Origin: Winogradskyella bathintestinalis
Lineage (GTDB): Bacteria; Bacteroidota; Bacteroidia; Flavobacteriales; Flavobacteriaceae
Length of the DNA: 64,000 nt
NCBI RefSeq assembly: GCF_030407435.1
Contig: NZ_JASDDK010000002.1
Span: forward strand, 776,702 to 840,701
Direction of reading: 5' to 3'
Of this stretch, positions 18,003 through 28,297 are shown piece after piece. The notes under the pieces were generated by a model. The model was not told where the DNA came from and made no database searches. It was given only the letters and a program-made list of their open reading frames with translations. Positions within the stretch are counted from its first letter, which is position 1. Each line of letters opens with the position of its first letter. A program made the position numbers and the translations under genes.

Positions 18003-21000
18003 TTAGAAATTAATATTTGCACCTAAATTAAACACTTTTTGAATTGGATATCCTAAACCATTTCCACCCATTTCAATGTCCCATAATTTAAAAGAACTAA
18101 AGGTTAGAAGATTAGTGCCACTTAAATAAACCCTCATACTATTTATACTTGCTTTTTTAAATAAATCGTTCTGATTCAAAGTATAGCCCAATTCCACCGA
18201 CTTTAATCTTAAGAACGCTCCATTTTTTAAAAACCAAGTACTACGTCTGTTATTATTATCTACAACTTGATCTGACAATCTTGGCCATTGTGCGTATAAA
18301 TCTCTATTATCTTCAGACCAATGATCATCTGCCCAAACTTGCAATAAAGCATTATTACCAATTCTATTGTTCCAATCACCATCTTGATTGTCTGAATCAT
18401 TTATATCTATAAAAGGTGCTGTTTTATAAGCATCAATAAAAAATGATGATCGTGCTGATCCTTGAAAAAAGAAAGAAAAATCGAAACCTTTATACCCTGA
18501 TGACACTCCAAATCCATAAATAATTTCTGGTGTAGTTGGATGCCCAATTGCCACTTCATCATTAGTGTCAATTACACCGTCATTATTGATATCCTTATAT
18601 TTTATATCTCCTGGAAGATAATCTCCAAAGGTTTGTAGAGGCGAATTTGCAATATCAGCATCATCGACAAAAAGTCTTTCTGCTATTAATCCATATGGTT
18701 GATCGAGATTATTACCTACCCTAGATTTCCATGGCAACCCAGCACTGTCGTAATCTAATTCTTCAAAAACGTCAAATTTATTTGTTGCATAAGTAAAGTT
18801 TGCTCTTGCCGAAACCCAAATTCCGTTACTAAAGCTATCGTTATAATCTACCGCTACCTCAAACCCGCTAGAGGAAGCCTCACCGACATTTGCTCTTAAT
18901 GGAGCTTGAAGCCCTAATGAAGTCGGAACTTGCGAACGATCCATTAATATGTTAGATCTGTTTTGCCAAAAGAAATCGGCTTGTATATCAACTTTATTAA
19001 AAAGACCTACTTCTAACCCTATATTAGTAACTTTTGCTACTTCCCAAGTAATTTGATCATTTGGGTAACGATTGATACCTATACCTGCAATGGTATTGTT
19101 ATAATTTTCACCGAAAGACACACTTCCACTATTTGTATTTACCTCAGAAATATAGAAAAAACGATCAGCGTCACTACCAATGGCATCATTACCCACTATA
19201 CCATAGGTTGCTTTTAATTTTAACTTGGATATTTTATCTTCGAGAGATTTCCAGAATTTTTCATTAGATACCATCCATCCGGCACCTGCAGAAGGGAAGA
19301 AACCAAAACGTTCATTCTTTGCAAAACGCTCAGACCCATTATAACCGAAATTAAACTCCGTGAAAAACCGATTATCATACGCATAAGTAAATCGACCTGA
19401 AAGACCGATGTTGCGATATGGTAAGGATTTTTGTAAGGTGCCAGCATTTGCAAATTTTTCTTCTCTCATTATACCTACCAATAAACCACCTACGGCGTGC
19501 TGCTCATTGAAAGTTCTGTTGTACGTAATTGCTCCTTCACCGTAAAACGATGTCGTTATCGTTTTATCACCTTCATTATAATTTAAAAACTCGGTTCCAC
19601 CTTCTGGATTTAACTCGGATAAAGTGTATTGATTAATACCAGCATCATAGCTCCCTATAGAATAGTAATATGGATTATAAAATCTATTTATATTAAAGAA
19701 AGATTTTCTTGTAGTATTTCCAAGTACTCGCAAATCGAGACCTTCAGTTACAAAACCTAAATCTTGCTCAATTTGAATAGTAGCCAACAGTGAACTTCTA
19801 CTTTCATCTTTATAACCTTTAACCATATCTGCATAACCATTTAAATATTCTCCATTTCTTCCTGAATTTCCAAAAAGGATGTGCTCCGTATTGGCATAAG
19901 CAAGGTCTGGTGCAAAATATTTAGGGTATAAAACTGGATTGGTTTGTAAAGCTTTTCTATACAAATTTTCACCGCTGTCTATTGGACCGTTATAATCATC
20001 AAAATTTCCATTAAATCTAACAGATACTTCAGTGGTATTTGTAACGTCGATATTTACGTTAGACCTTAAAGAAATTCGCTTAAATTTAATGTTATTGTTA
20101 AAATCATTTCGTTTATCTACTTTTAATATTCCATTATCAGAGTTTATTGTACCAGCTAAATAATAGCGTGCGACTTTACCACCACCACTTAAATTCAAGT
20201 TCAATCGATCATTAATTGTGTTTTCGTCAAACATTTCATCTAACCAATTAACTGCAGGATAGACATTTTGATTACGATTTGCCTCTTGAGTAATTCTAAT
20301 TTTTTCTAATGAATAAATTCGATTACCCAATGGGTCTCTGGTAGAAACGGCTTCATTATGCAATTTCATGTAGGTGATAGGATCAGCAATATCTAAAGAT
20401 CTCGTTGGCATTGACAATGAAGTTTCATATCTTATATTCAACTTAGCTTTTCCTTCTCTTCCTTCCTTTGTAGTTACCAGAATGACTCCGTTCGCCCCTC
20501 TTGCCCCGTATAATGCTGTAGCTGTTGCATCCTTCATAATAGAGAAACTTGCTATATCATCGGGTTGAAGACGCGCTAAATCTGTAGTTGTTAATTCTAT
20601 ATTATCGATTAAAATTAAAGGCGATTTTTTATAACCAAAAGTCGTTACACCTCTAATAAAAAATTCTGCGTTGTCACGACCTGGCTCACCACTACGTTGA
20701 TAAGCAACTACACCAGATAATCGACCTGCTAATGCTGTTGTTAAATTACTACTGGCTATTTTTAATTCTGACGGATTAATGGTAGATACAGAACCAATAA
20801 CACTAGCTTTTTTCTGCTTACCGAAAGCCACAACCGTTACTTCATCTAACTCATCCGGATTCTCTTGTAAAGTAACATTAATTGTTTCTTGACCAGTGTA
20901 GACTACTTCTTTAGTTCTCATACCAACATAAGAAAACACAAGTGTTTGACCATTAGCAACCACAATGTTATAGATACCGTCAAAATCAGCACTCGCACCA

Positions 21001-21215
21001 GCGGTTGTCCCTTTTATAAGAACATTACCTCCAGGCAGAGGAGTACCATCAGCTAAAGAAATGACACCAGTTACAATATTTTTATCTGTTTGTGAGTAAC
21101 CAATGGTAGACGCCATTAGCAACAAGAGCAACATAAACTTACTTAACACTCTAGCTTTACCTAGCGCACCTTTGTAAGTAAAAACTCTAAACGAGTTGTT
21201 TAATTTGTTCTTCAT
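18003..21215 (-). CDS. susC: SusC/RagA-family TonB-dependent outer-membrane transporter
   Basis: The 1070-residue protein has a signal peptide (MLLLLLMASTIGYSQ) and a CarboxypepD-regulatory-like domain (GVISLADGTPLPGGNVLIKG). The plug follows, with the RagA blocks LDEVTVVAFGKQKK, RGVTTFG and GARGANGVILVTTKEG. A large beta-barrel ends in the aromatic terminus NLGANINF. It imports oligosaccharides with TonB energy while SusD covers the channel. It is the first gene of the locus; the promoter should be in the roughly 1 kb gap to its right. No N-terminal anti-sigma-interacting (STN) domain is visible, so control by an ECF/anti-sigma pair is unlikely. Confidence 0.95.
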   Translation of the reverse strand: MKNKLNNSFRVFTYKGALGKARVLSKFMLLLLLMASTIGYSQTDKNIVTGVISLADGTPLPGGNVLIKGTTAGASADFDGIYNIVVANGQTLVFSYVGMRTKEVVYTGQETINVTLQENPDELDEVTVVAFGKQKKASVIGSVSTINPSELKIASSNLTTALAGRLSGVVAYQRSGEPGRDNAEFFIRGVTTFGYKKSPLILIDNIELTTTDLARLQPDDIASFSIMKDATATALYGARGANGVILVTTKEGREGKAKLNIRYETSLSMPTRSLDIADPITYMKLHNEAVSTRDPLGNRIYSLEKIRITQEANRNQNVYPAVNWLDEMFDENTINDRLNLNLSGGGKVARYYLAGTINSDNGILKVDKRNDFNNNIKFKRISLRSNVNIDVTNTTEVSVRFNGNFDDYNGPIDSGENLYRKALQTNPVLYPKYFAPDLAYANTEHILFGNSGRNGEYLNGYADMVKGYKDESRSSLLATIQIEQDLGFVTEGLDLRVLGNTTRKSFFNINRFYNPYYYSIGSYDAGINQYTLSELNPEGGTEFLNYNEGDKTITTSFYGEGAITYNRTFNEQHAVGGLLVGIMREEKFANAGTLQKSLPYRNIGLSGRFTYAYDNRFFTEFNFGYNGSERFAKNERFGFFPSAGAGWMVSNEKFWKSLEDKISKLKLKATYGIVGNDAIGSDADRFFYISEVNTNSGSVSFGENYNNTIAGIGINRYPNDQITWEVAKVTNIGLEVGLFNKVDIQADFFWQNRSNILMDRSQVPTSLGLQAPLRANVGEASSSGFEVAVDYNDSFSNGIWVSARANFTYATNKFDVFEELDYDSAGLPWKSRVGNNLDQPYGLIAERLFVDDADIANSPLQTFGDYLPGDIKYKDINNDGVIDTNDEVAIGHPTTPEIIYGFGVSSGYKGFDFSFFFQGSARSSFFIDAYKTAPFIDINDSDNQDGDWNNRIGNNALLQVWADDHWSEDNRDLYAQWPRLSDQVVDNNNRRSTWFLKNGAFLRLKSVELGYTLNQNDLFKKASINSMRVYLSGTNLLTFSSFKLWDIEMGGNGLGYPIQKVFNLGANINF

Positions 21216-21948
21216 AAAGTTAAATTAATATTAGTTGGTTATTACGTTATTGCAAATAAATTCTAAATTCAAAAGGAAAAGTTAAATCTTCAATATTTTT
21301 TAAAAACTTATACTTTAATTCAAACTAACTAGCCCAAACAAACAGAAAATATCGCTTTGCAACGACGTAAATATAATTCGATGAACTTAAGTTGTAGATT
21401 AATTGCGGATTAAGTACCGATTAAAATTGAGATAATTCTATTAACCTCAATGGATATAAGCTTTAACAAACACTTATATCATTGAGATAGACATCTAAAA
21501 ATCATCAAAATGGTTCTAAAGCTTACAATTTTAAGCGACAAACCTTCCATTATTCTGAAGTTTTATCGCATTTTTCTTAGAAATAACGTCTTCTTTCATT
21601 ATAAAGATTTTATCTAATTAAAAATTAAAATGGTTATAATAAAGAACAACTACAACCATCAGAAAAGATAAAAATTTAACGTATTTGAGCATAGCGTTAA
21701 ATTATTATTACTATTATAACAAGTTTCGTTGGTTTCTTAATTCATCCAAAATGCTTACTTATTACAAGGGAATTTTTTGCTTGACTTTACCTAAGGCATT
21801 TTTATATTTTAAAATTTAAAGAGGGAGTTTATTTAGGCGATTGAAAACTTTAATTAAGTAAAAAAAGTGACTAGTGCACTGTTAGCAGTTATGACAATGC
21901 TAAATCGGGAACTGAGGGTAAATGTGCGTGAATATTTTTGAAATAAAA

Positions 21949-21990
21949 AAACCAGTAAATTCAAAAATGATTGAAAGTACTGGTTTTACT
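21949..21990 (-). terminator. Rho-independent terminator-like hairpin
   Basis: Read on the minus strand, AAACCAGTA and TACTGGTTT form a 9-bp stem around a loop of about 20 bases, followed at once by a T-run. It lies about 265 bp downstream of the serine hydrolase gene, the nearest gene read in this direction. Confidence 0.5.
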
Positions 21991-22002
21991 GGTGACCTCG
22001 AA

Positions 22003-22026
22003 GGGACAGAGTTCAAACTTTTTGAA
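22003..22026. repeat. Copy 1 of a 24-bp dispersed direct repeat
   Basis: GGGACAGAGTTCAAACTTTT and the next four bases match 62857-62880 with two differences, in the same orientation. The preceding GGTGACCTCGAA looks like the antisense of a tRNA 3' end, but no complete tRNA folds here. Confidence 0.5.
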
Positions 22027-22248
22027 GGAAGATATCGACTTAATTATCTCAAAATCAATATAAATCAAAACTCACCCTTATTACTTCGAACCCAAGAGTT
22101 TATTAGAATTGTTAATTTTGATTTTATTTTTGTAATCACATTGTCGTACAGTAATTTCTAAAAAAATCAAATATATGGTTGTTGAAATTGATAATGCTCA
22201 AGGGATAAAGTGGTTCTCGTTATAAATTGATATTCGTTAAAGCCTGTA

Positions 22249-23295
22249 TTATTTTGCTCTATTTTCCTCAACAATTCTAACCACTCTATTTATCATTATT
22301 TCTGACAAATTCCACAGTAATAAATCCTCATCAGTTGTATTATTAAAAAGAATTACTACAGTGTCTATATTGTTATGATATTCTGTAAAGCTCTGATATC
22401 CTGGAACCCATCCAGAATGTTCATATTCATAAATTTCAGAATAGATTTTCCGTTCTCGTTCTTTGAATATAGAACCATCGTTTAATGCTCTCAAAAATAT
22501 ACCAACATCTTCCGCAGTAGCCAGCATACCGAATTCTTTCTCTTTTAAATCAGGTTCATAGCCAACGTAGTAACCACTCATCACATCCTCTATATCTACC
22601 TCGCTTAACGAGAAGAATGTATTATTCAGTTCGAGTGGTACTAAAATTTGCTCTTTGATATATTGATGATGATTATACCCCACCGTATTGTCAATAAGTA
22701 AACCAAGGAGTAAATAATTTGTATTTGAATAGCTATAGTCTTCTCCTGGTTCAAACAGCGCGGGTGTATCCAATACTAATGCTAACGATTCCTCAGCACT
22801 ATCAGGTGGGTTTTCCCAGTAACCTCCACTGTCTGTAAAATTTGGAATCCCGCTTCGATGTTGTACCATCATTTTTAGAGTTATTCTATCTGCATTTTCA
22901 ATCCTACCTAGCAATTCAGGGAAATAATCAGCAAGGGTTTTATCTAGTGACAATCTGTTATCATTAACCAACTTAGAAATGGAAACCGCTACATATAACT
23001 TGCTAATACTAGCTATTTTAAATAGTGCATTGGGTTTAGCAGGTATTTTATGTTCTCGATTGTGCCAACCACCTGTATAAAATTCTGGTTGTTTCCCTGC
23101 CTCATCTACATAAACAATCATACCATCCAAACCGTGACTTATTGCTTGGTCAACTTGTTCTTGAACAGTATCTGGCAATGGTAATATCCAAGCTTTCACT
23201 AAAATCCAAGGCACAAACCACAAGGAAATTGCAGTACCTGTGAACAAGGCTATCCTGATTATAATTTTTTTATTTCGTTTTTTAGAATTAAGCAT
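22249..23295 (-). CDS. Serine hydrolase, class C beta-lactamase-like
   Basis: The 348-residue product has an N-terminal membrane anchor or signal (IALFTGTAISLWFVPWIL). The catalytic SxxK motif is SISK in FKIASISKLYVAVS, and the YxN motif is YSN in EDYSYSNTNYLLLG. The family (PF00144) covers penicillin-binding esterases, D-aminopeptidases and class C beta-lactamases; the substrate cannot be told. It is monocistronic, about 150 bp after the cyclase gene on the same strand. Confidence 0.85.
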   Translation of the reverse strand: MLNSKKRNKKIIIRIALFTGTAISLWFVPWILVKAWILPLPDTVQEQVDQAISHGLDGMIVYVDEAGKQPEFYTGGWHNREHKIPAKPNALFKIASISKLYVAVSISKLVNDNRLSLDKTLADYFPELLGRIENADRITLKMMVQHRSGIPNFTDSGGYWENPPDSAEESLALVLDTPALFEPGEDYSYSNTNYLLLGLLIDNTVGYNHHQYIKEQILVPLELNNTFFSLSEVDIEDVMSGYYVGYEPDLKEKEFGMLATAEDVGIFLRALNDGSIFKERERKIYSEIYEYEHSGWVPGYQSFTEYHNNIDTVVILFNNTTDEDLLLWNLSEIMINRVVRIVEENRAK

Positions 23296-23450
23296 AGATA
23301 GTAAAGTTATAATTATTGCTCATTTTTAGGAAGTATTATTCGTAACACAGTTCAGAAAAGTTCAGGGTTTCAAAGTTTATGTTTGGAAATATGATCCTAT
23401 TATATGCAACATAAAAATACTATTTGTTTTCTTGATTAATTTTATGCGTT

Positions 23451-24683
23451 TTAAGTTTGATTCAGAAAGTACATGTCCAATTTCCCTTTTCCCTTTGCAT
23501 GGATCTTTCCACGAGAAATACACGAAAATTCATTTTTAATCAGTTTATAGGTGGATGAAGATATATTGATTTTACCTACTTCACCTGCAGATTCCATCCT
23601 GCTGGCGGTATTTATCGTGTCTCCAAAAAGGTCGTATGCGAACTTCTTCTTGCCCACAACCCCTGCTACTACAGATCCAGAATGTATACCAACCCTCATT
23701 CTCCATTTTATGACATGGCTTTGATTTCTCTCCTCAAGATAGGATAGCATCTTTTGTGCGGCTTTGATGCAGTTAGTAGCATGATTTATCGTTTCTTTTT
23801 CAAGGCCACACGCTGCCATATACGCATCACCAATCGTTTCAATTTTTTCTACTTTCGTTTCTTCCATAATTTCATCGAATCGACCAAAAATATCATTGAG
23901 TTCATTGACTAAAGTGATTGCTGACATGGACGCCACAAGATTTGTAAATCCTTCAAAATCAGTAAACAGGACAGTAATATTTTTGTGTCTTTTTGGAATT
24001 GTTTTACCGCTTTCTTTTAAGTCTCTTATTATGTTTGCGGGTAATATATTGTGCAGAAGATCATCTGATTTTTTCTGTTCAACCATTAAAGATTCCTCAG
24101 ATTGATCTATTAAAATAGACATACTTGCTATTAGTATGAAGCAAATCAATGCAGTAATACTGATATTAACTATTTGTGATATATAGGGATCTAATCCTCC
24201 AAAATGGGATTTTATATTTGATTGAAATATTACTGTAGCAATCAACGTTAGGCAAGCTAGAATACTAAAGACATGGGCTATATTCCTAGCCTTACGAGGA
24301 AAAGTCATATATGGCAGAATAATAATTAGGAAACAAACAACTCCAACTCCTGAGGAAAACCCTAGCAAGTAAAGAAATAAGAGAACAGACATATAAGATG
24401 CTAGAATAAGCCAAACGGAAGCCAGGACTCGTAACCCTTTCCAATTGAAAATTAACGCCATTAGAAACATTAATCCCAAAAAAGTATTACTTCCGTAAAT
24501 TATTAATGCGTCTGTCAAGAATAATGCAATTAGCATCCAAGTTACATTATAAACTACACCTAAAAGAGATGCAATATTCGTAACACGTAAATATCTGAGT
24601 TCAGTTATAGAAAAATTGTACTCAGCGCCAATATCGACTATTCTTTGAAAGAATCTAGACTTGTTTTTATCATAAATTGACAT
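23451..24683 (-). CDS. Membrane class III adenylate/guanylate cyclase
   Basis: The 410-residue protein has about six membrane helices (residues 36-192), a short linker helix (KSDDLLHNILPANIIRDL) and a catalytic cyclase domain from about 233. Metal-binding Asp residues are Asp242 (VLFTDFEGFT) and Asp286 (TIGDAYM). The transition-state pair Asn358/Arg362 is intact (INTASRM). The purine-selecting positions are mixed: Glu282, as in guanylate cyclases, where adenylate cyclases have Lys, and Asp351, as in adenylate cyclases. The product nucleotide is therefore uncertain. The linker matches those in receptor-type cyclases. No obvious sensor domain or cyclic-nucleotide receptor gene is adjacent. Confidence 0.9.
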   Translation of the reverse strand: MSIYDKNKSRFFQRIVDIGAEYNFSITELRYLRVTNIASLLGVVYNVTWMLIALFLTDALIIYGSNTFLGLMFLMALIFNWKGLRVLASVWLILASYMSVLLFLYLLGFSSGVGVVCFLIIILPYMTFPRKARNIAHVFSILACLTLIATVIFQSNIKSHFGGLDPYISQIVNISITALICFILIASMSILIDQSEESLMVEQKKSDDLLHNILPANIIRDLKESGKTIPKRHKNITVLFTDFEGFTNLVASMSAITLVNELNDIFGRFDEIMEETKVEKIETIGDAYMAACGLEKETINHATNCIKAAQKMLSYLEERNQSHVIKWRMRVGIHSGSVVAGVVGKKKFAYDLFGDTINTASRMESAGEVGKINISSSTYKLIKNEFSCISRGKIHAKGKGKLDMYFLNQT

Positions 24684-25001
24684 AAATGCTTTTCAAGTTT
24701 TATGAATTGTTAATGTCTTTATTATACGCAAGTAAGTTAACCTTTTTAGCGTTAATTTCTCGATTTTTAGAAGGTCAAAAATTGCAGATTTTCTTTATTC
24801 TTTTGTGAAAATGGTAGCATACCTCTCCTTATTGATCTAAACATATGGTGGTTCGTTTTATTTTAAGCTTAGATATGTTCTTTCTTTATTATAAATGTGT
24901 TCCGCTTGTTTGATCATCTTCTTAGCTAACGTAAGATTTTTAATGGTTTGCCACAATAAGCACAGGTTTTATGCTTTTATGAGAAGTTGATTTATTTAAC
25001 C
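24684..25001. other. Intergenic gap of 318 bp
   Basis: It separates the cyclase gene start from the end of the ABC/M1 gene. I see no ORF, RNA gene or convincing repeat; it should contain the cyclase promoter. Confidence 0.4.
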
Positions 25002-28000
25002 TTAGTGATTTTTTAATACACCCACAGATTCAAAAAGCTCCTCGATGATATGCTGGAGATTGCTTGGTGTAACTGCTCTGAAATACTCTAGTAAGTCTTG
25101 AGTTGTCGCATATCTATCAGTCTGCATTTTTAGTTTGCCGTTTTTTGTATTCCAATCTTCAAGAAAATATTTTAATGCTAAATTCACATTCTCTTCGCCA
25201 ATTGCTTTTTGAAATTCGTACATATTGATTGCTCCTTTTGCGTAATAGACATAATCTTGATTTTCTACGAGAGTAAGAGATGGTTCTTTTTTACTTTCTT
25301 GTTGTATTCCTTCTTTATATTTATCCATTTGAAGCGCTAAAAACTGTTGCACTTTTTCTTCGGAATAATGTTGCTTTAAAACCATCAATGCTGCATATTG
25401 AGATAAGGTTTCTAAGACCATCAATTGTCCTTGTACATTTGCAGCTTCCACTTGCATACCAAACCATTGGTGAGCTACTTCATGCGCAGTCACATAAAAA
25501 GCCATATCAACATCTTTTTCGTCATCTATATCTAACACAAATCCAATAGATTCTGAAAATGGAATAGTTCCAGGAAACGATTGTGCAAATGTTGCATAAC
25601 GTGGAAACTCCATAATACGTAGTTGCTGGTATTGATAAGGACTGAAGTTGTTACTACAATAATCTAATGAAGCTTTCATAGACTTCATCATTCTATCGAT
25701 GTTATATTCATGTCCTTTTTGAAAATAAATTTCAAGGTCGACAGGCTCAGTAATCCCCTTATTGCTTGTCATCCATTTGTCTTTTTTAATTTCATAGTCA
25801 GCAGAAACTATTGCGTAAAAATTAATAATAGGGGTATTTGTTTTATAGTGAAAATAATTACGATTATTTTCTGTCCATTCCTGCAATAAATCTCCAGGAA
25901 CCAAAGCCGTTTGATCTTTGGATGTACCAATAATCATTTCAAAATTAATACCATCAGAATCACCACCAGATCTTGCATTGACTAATTCTTTAGGGTCATC
26001 TATTTTAGCTTTTTTAGATCTCCTTGATAAGTTATGATCTCGTCGTTCATCTTCATCTTGAAGTTCATATTTTTTATTGTAACCCAAGGTTGGAAACTGT
26101 TCATTGTTGAAAAATGTACCATTGTAAACTATATTGGTATTAGAACGACCTTGCTCAAAGCCTTTGGTTGTAAAACTTTGCTTAAAATACATTTTTACAG
26201 AATCACCAGGTTGTAAAGCTTTCTTCAGGTTAAAAATTGAATAATCAAACTTTTTATATTGATGATTCGTCGTAAAACCACCTTCGAAAGCGATACTGTC
26301 TATCGTAACATTTTCTTCGAGAAGTTTTTGAATATGGATGGATTTTATGTTTTCAATTGATGTGTTTTTTAACATATAATACCCTTCTACTGTGTAGTCT
26401 CGTTTAGAAGGATATAGCTCTAATTGTAAGTTTAAGTCTACTATTTTTGGTTGCGTTATATATTCAAATTGTTTCAATTCTTTTTCATACGCTACTCTAA
26501 ATTCAGTAGCTTCAGAATTGCTCCAATATTCATTTAAAATATTCGTATTGTAAAATATAAACCCTCCAATAATTATAAAAGCAAAAAGAATGATGTCAGT
26601 AAACTTTATGAGTGGCTTGCTGAACTTATACTTAGCAATTCTTGTTCGTTTTATTAAATTGGTTTCATTTCCTCTAACAGCGACTAAAGATCCTATGATT
26701 AATAAAAGGATTCCGAAAAGAAACCAATACAATTTAATGAGTAAATAGGGTTGTAAAAAATGCCCATAACCATTCATCTCTGAATAAGCACCTAAGGAAC
26801 TTCCTCCAAAAAAGTGTAAATCATGATCAAACCCCAACACGGCAATAGCTACATTGACAATACTAAATACAATCACCAAAATGATACCTACAAACTTATT
26901 ATTCACTAAAGATTGTATGAAAAACGCTAAGCAAGTAAAAATGGATAATAGGGGTAGAATTTCTAAAAAGAATCCATTAAAATACACTTGCAATTCATAG
27001 TTATAATAGCCACTTAGCGTTTGGAATAATATCCCTGAACTTATTAAAGCAAGTATTAATACGACATAAATTATGTTTAATCCAATAAACTTTCCAGCTA
27101 ACCTTACAAAACTTGACATGGATGTAGCATCATAAATTAAATTCAACTTCGCACCTCTTTCTTTCCACACCAATTCTCCTGAATAAAAAACAAGGATGAT
27201 GATAAAGAAAAAATAAGAGGTTTCCTGAAGTTCCTCAACTATAAAATAGGTTGCAGGATAACTATCAACTCCATATACCGTTCCAAGATTTACAGAATTG
27301 ATTAAGATGATAATCATTCCGCAAATAACTATTCCCCAAAATGATGGTTGTTTAAAAATACTTATAAAATAAAACCACGAAAACTCTTTTAATTGTGTCC
27401 ATTTAGATTGTAAACCATATTGTTTTTTAGCTTTAGGAATCATCACATCACCAACTAAATTAGTACTTTTATCTACCAGCTTTTGAACTTGCTTTCGTTT
27501 TGATTTCTTTTCTTTAACCAGATTGAAATTGAATTTTTTATATCCATAGATTAATGCGATAACACCTAATAAAACCCAAAATAATTTGTTGTATAACAAG
27601 GCACTAATAAATGGAAGTTCTTGAGTGCTCTTTTCTAAGACCGACCAAGTTTTTGTAATATAGGTTGTTGTTGTTAATGAAAATGGATCAAAAATAGCTT
27701 GCCAGAAATCATTAGTAATTGCTTTGGTTAACAAAAACACCACAAACAAAATAACACCCTGAGTGTATACAACTACTAAATTTCTAGTTAAAGCTCCAGT
27801 TACAAAAAACAATGATGCACCAAAAAACAACGTTGGTAGCGTTACCATTAGAAAGGTCTTCATATAAACAAATGCATTAAAAGCCAATTGATCATCTGGA
27901 CTATTCCAGGGCATAAATTCACCCAACATCATACCCAAAATAATTCCTGTAAATACAAACAGCAAAACAGTAAATGCGCCTAAAAACCGACCAATTAAAT

Positions 28001-28295
28001 AATCTCTTTTTTTGATTGGTGTAGAAAATAGTAATGATTCTATCTCATACTCAAAATCTCGCAACACAGAAACGCCCATAATCATTGAGGCTAAAATCAT
28101 AAAGAATCCGGTTATAGCTCCCATTGTTTTCGCTATGACTACGGGTGAATTTCTTTTCATTAGACCTAATTCAGTACCTTGAAAAATAAAATCTACACCA
28201 ACAATTGAAAACAGAAATATAAATAAAAAGAATACATAAGTGTCTGGTCGTTTAATTCGATATTGAATTTCGAACTTAAAAATTTCATACCACAT
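25002..28295 (-). CDS. ABC-2 permease fused to an M1-family aminopeptidase
   Basis: The 1097-residue product starts with an ABC-2-type permease half (helices from about 18 to 250), has a second set of membrane helices (about 310-600), and ends in an extracytoplasmic M1 peptidase domain. The zinc site is HEVAHQWFG (His938, Glu939, His942), with Glu962 as third ligand in the SETLAQY-type spacing of this subgroup. The family is a Bacteroidota fusion in which export and peptidase activity may be linked. It is 2 bp after the ATPase gene, so the two form one transporter. The substrate is unknown; control by the divergent LytTR system is inferred from shared operator repeats. Confidence 0.9.
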   Translation of the reverse strand: MWYEIFKFEIQYRIKRPDTYVFFLFIFLFSIVGVDFIFQGTELGLMKRNSPVVIAKTMGAITGFFMILASMIMGVSVLRDFEYEIESLLFSTPIKKRDYLIGRFLGAFTVLLFVFTGIILGMMLGEFMPWNSPDDQLAFNAFVYMKTFLMVTLPTLFFGASLFFVTGALTRNLVVVYTQGVILFVVFLLTKAITNDFWQAIFDPFSLTTTTYITKTWSVLEKSTQELPFISALLYNKLFWVLLGVIALIYGYKKFNFNLVKEKKSKRKQVQKLVDKSTNLVGDVMIPKAKKQYGLQSKWTQLKEFSWFYFISIFKQPSFWGIVICGMIIILINSVNLGTVYGVDSYPATYFIVEELQETSYFFFIIILVFYSGELVWKERGAKLNLIYDATSMSSFVRLAGKFIGLNIIYVVLILALISSGILFQTLSGYYNYELQVYFNGFFLEILPLLSIFTCLAFFIQSLVNNKFVGIILVIVFSIVNVAIAVLGFDHDLHFFGGSSLGAYSEMNGYGHFLQPYLLIKLYWFLFGILLLIIGSLVAVRGNETNLIKRTRIAKYKFSKPLIKFTDIILFAFIIIGGFIFYNTNILNEYWSNSEATEFRVAYEKELKQFEYITQPKIVDLNLQLELYPSKRDYTVEGYYMLKNTSIENIKSIHIQKLLEENVTIDSIAFEGGFTTNHQYKKFDYSIFNLKKALQPGDSVKMYFKQSFTTKGFEQGRSNTNIVYNGTFFNNEQFPTLGYNKKYELQDEDERRDHNLSRRSKKAKIDDPKELVNARSGGDSDGINFEMIIGTSKDQTALVPGDLLQEWTENNRNYFHYKTNTPIINFYAIVSADYEIKKDKWMTSNKGITEPVDLEIYFQKGHEYNIDRMMKSMKASLDYCSNNFSPYQYQQLRIMEFPRYATFAQSFPGTIPFSESIGFVLDIDDEKDVDMAFYVTAHEVAHQWFGMQVEAANVQGQLMVLETLSQYAALMVLKQHYSEEKVQQFLALQMDKYKEGIQQESKKEPSLTLVENQDYVYYAKGAINMYEFQKAIGEENVNLALKYFLEDWNTKNGKLKMQTDRYATTQDLLEYFRAVTPSNLQHIIEELFESVGVLKNH

Positions 28296-28297
28296 AA

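Larger units (their letters stand above)
21216..22248. other. 1-kb gene-poor gap upstream of the mannosidase locus
   Basis: No convincing gene is present. The susC promoter and leader must lie near its left end, but I could not pick a clear TAnnTTTG box. Near the right end there is a minus-strand terminator-like hairpin (21953-21985) and a short motif at 22003-22026 repeated at 62857-62880. A 79-codon plus-strand ORF across 21922-22161 has no recognisable domain and overlaps these elements. Confidence 0.5.

Noticed and set aside
21980..22030. tRNA gene
   Set aside because: Only a resemblance to a 3' end on the minus strand; no acceptor stem, anticodon arm or T-arm can be folded.
21922..22161. 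79-codon plus-strand ORF with STGFTGDLEGTEF
   Set aside because: The phrase is typical of spurious translation of antisense tRNA-end-like DNA, and the ORF overlaps a terminator-like hairpin and a dispersed repeat.
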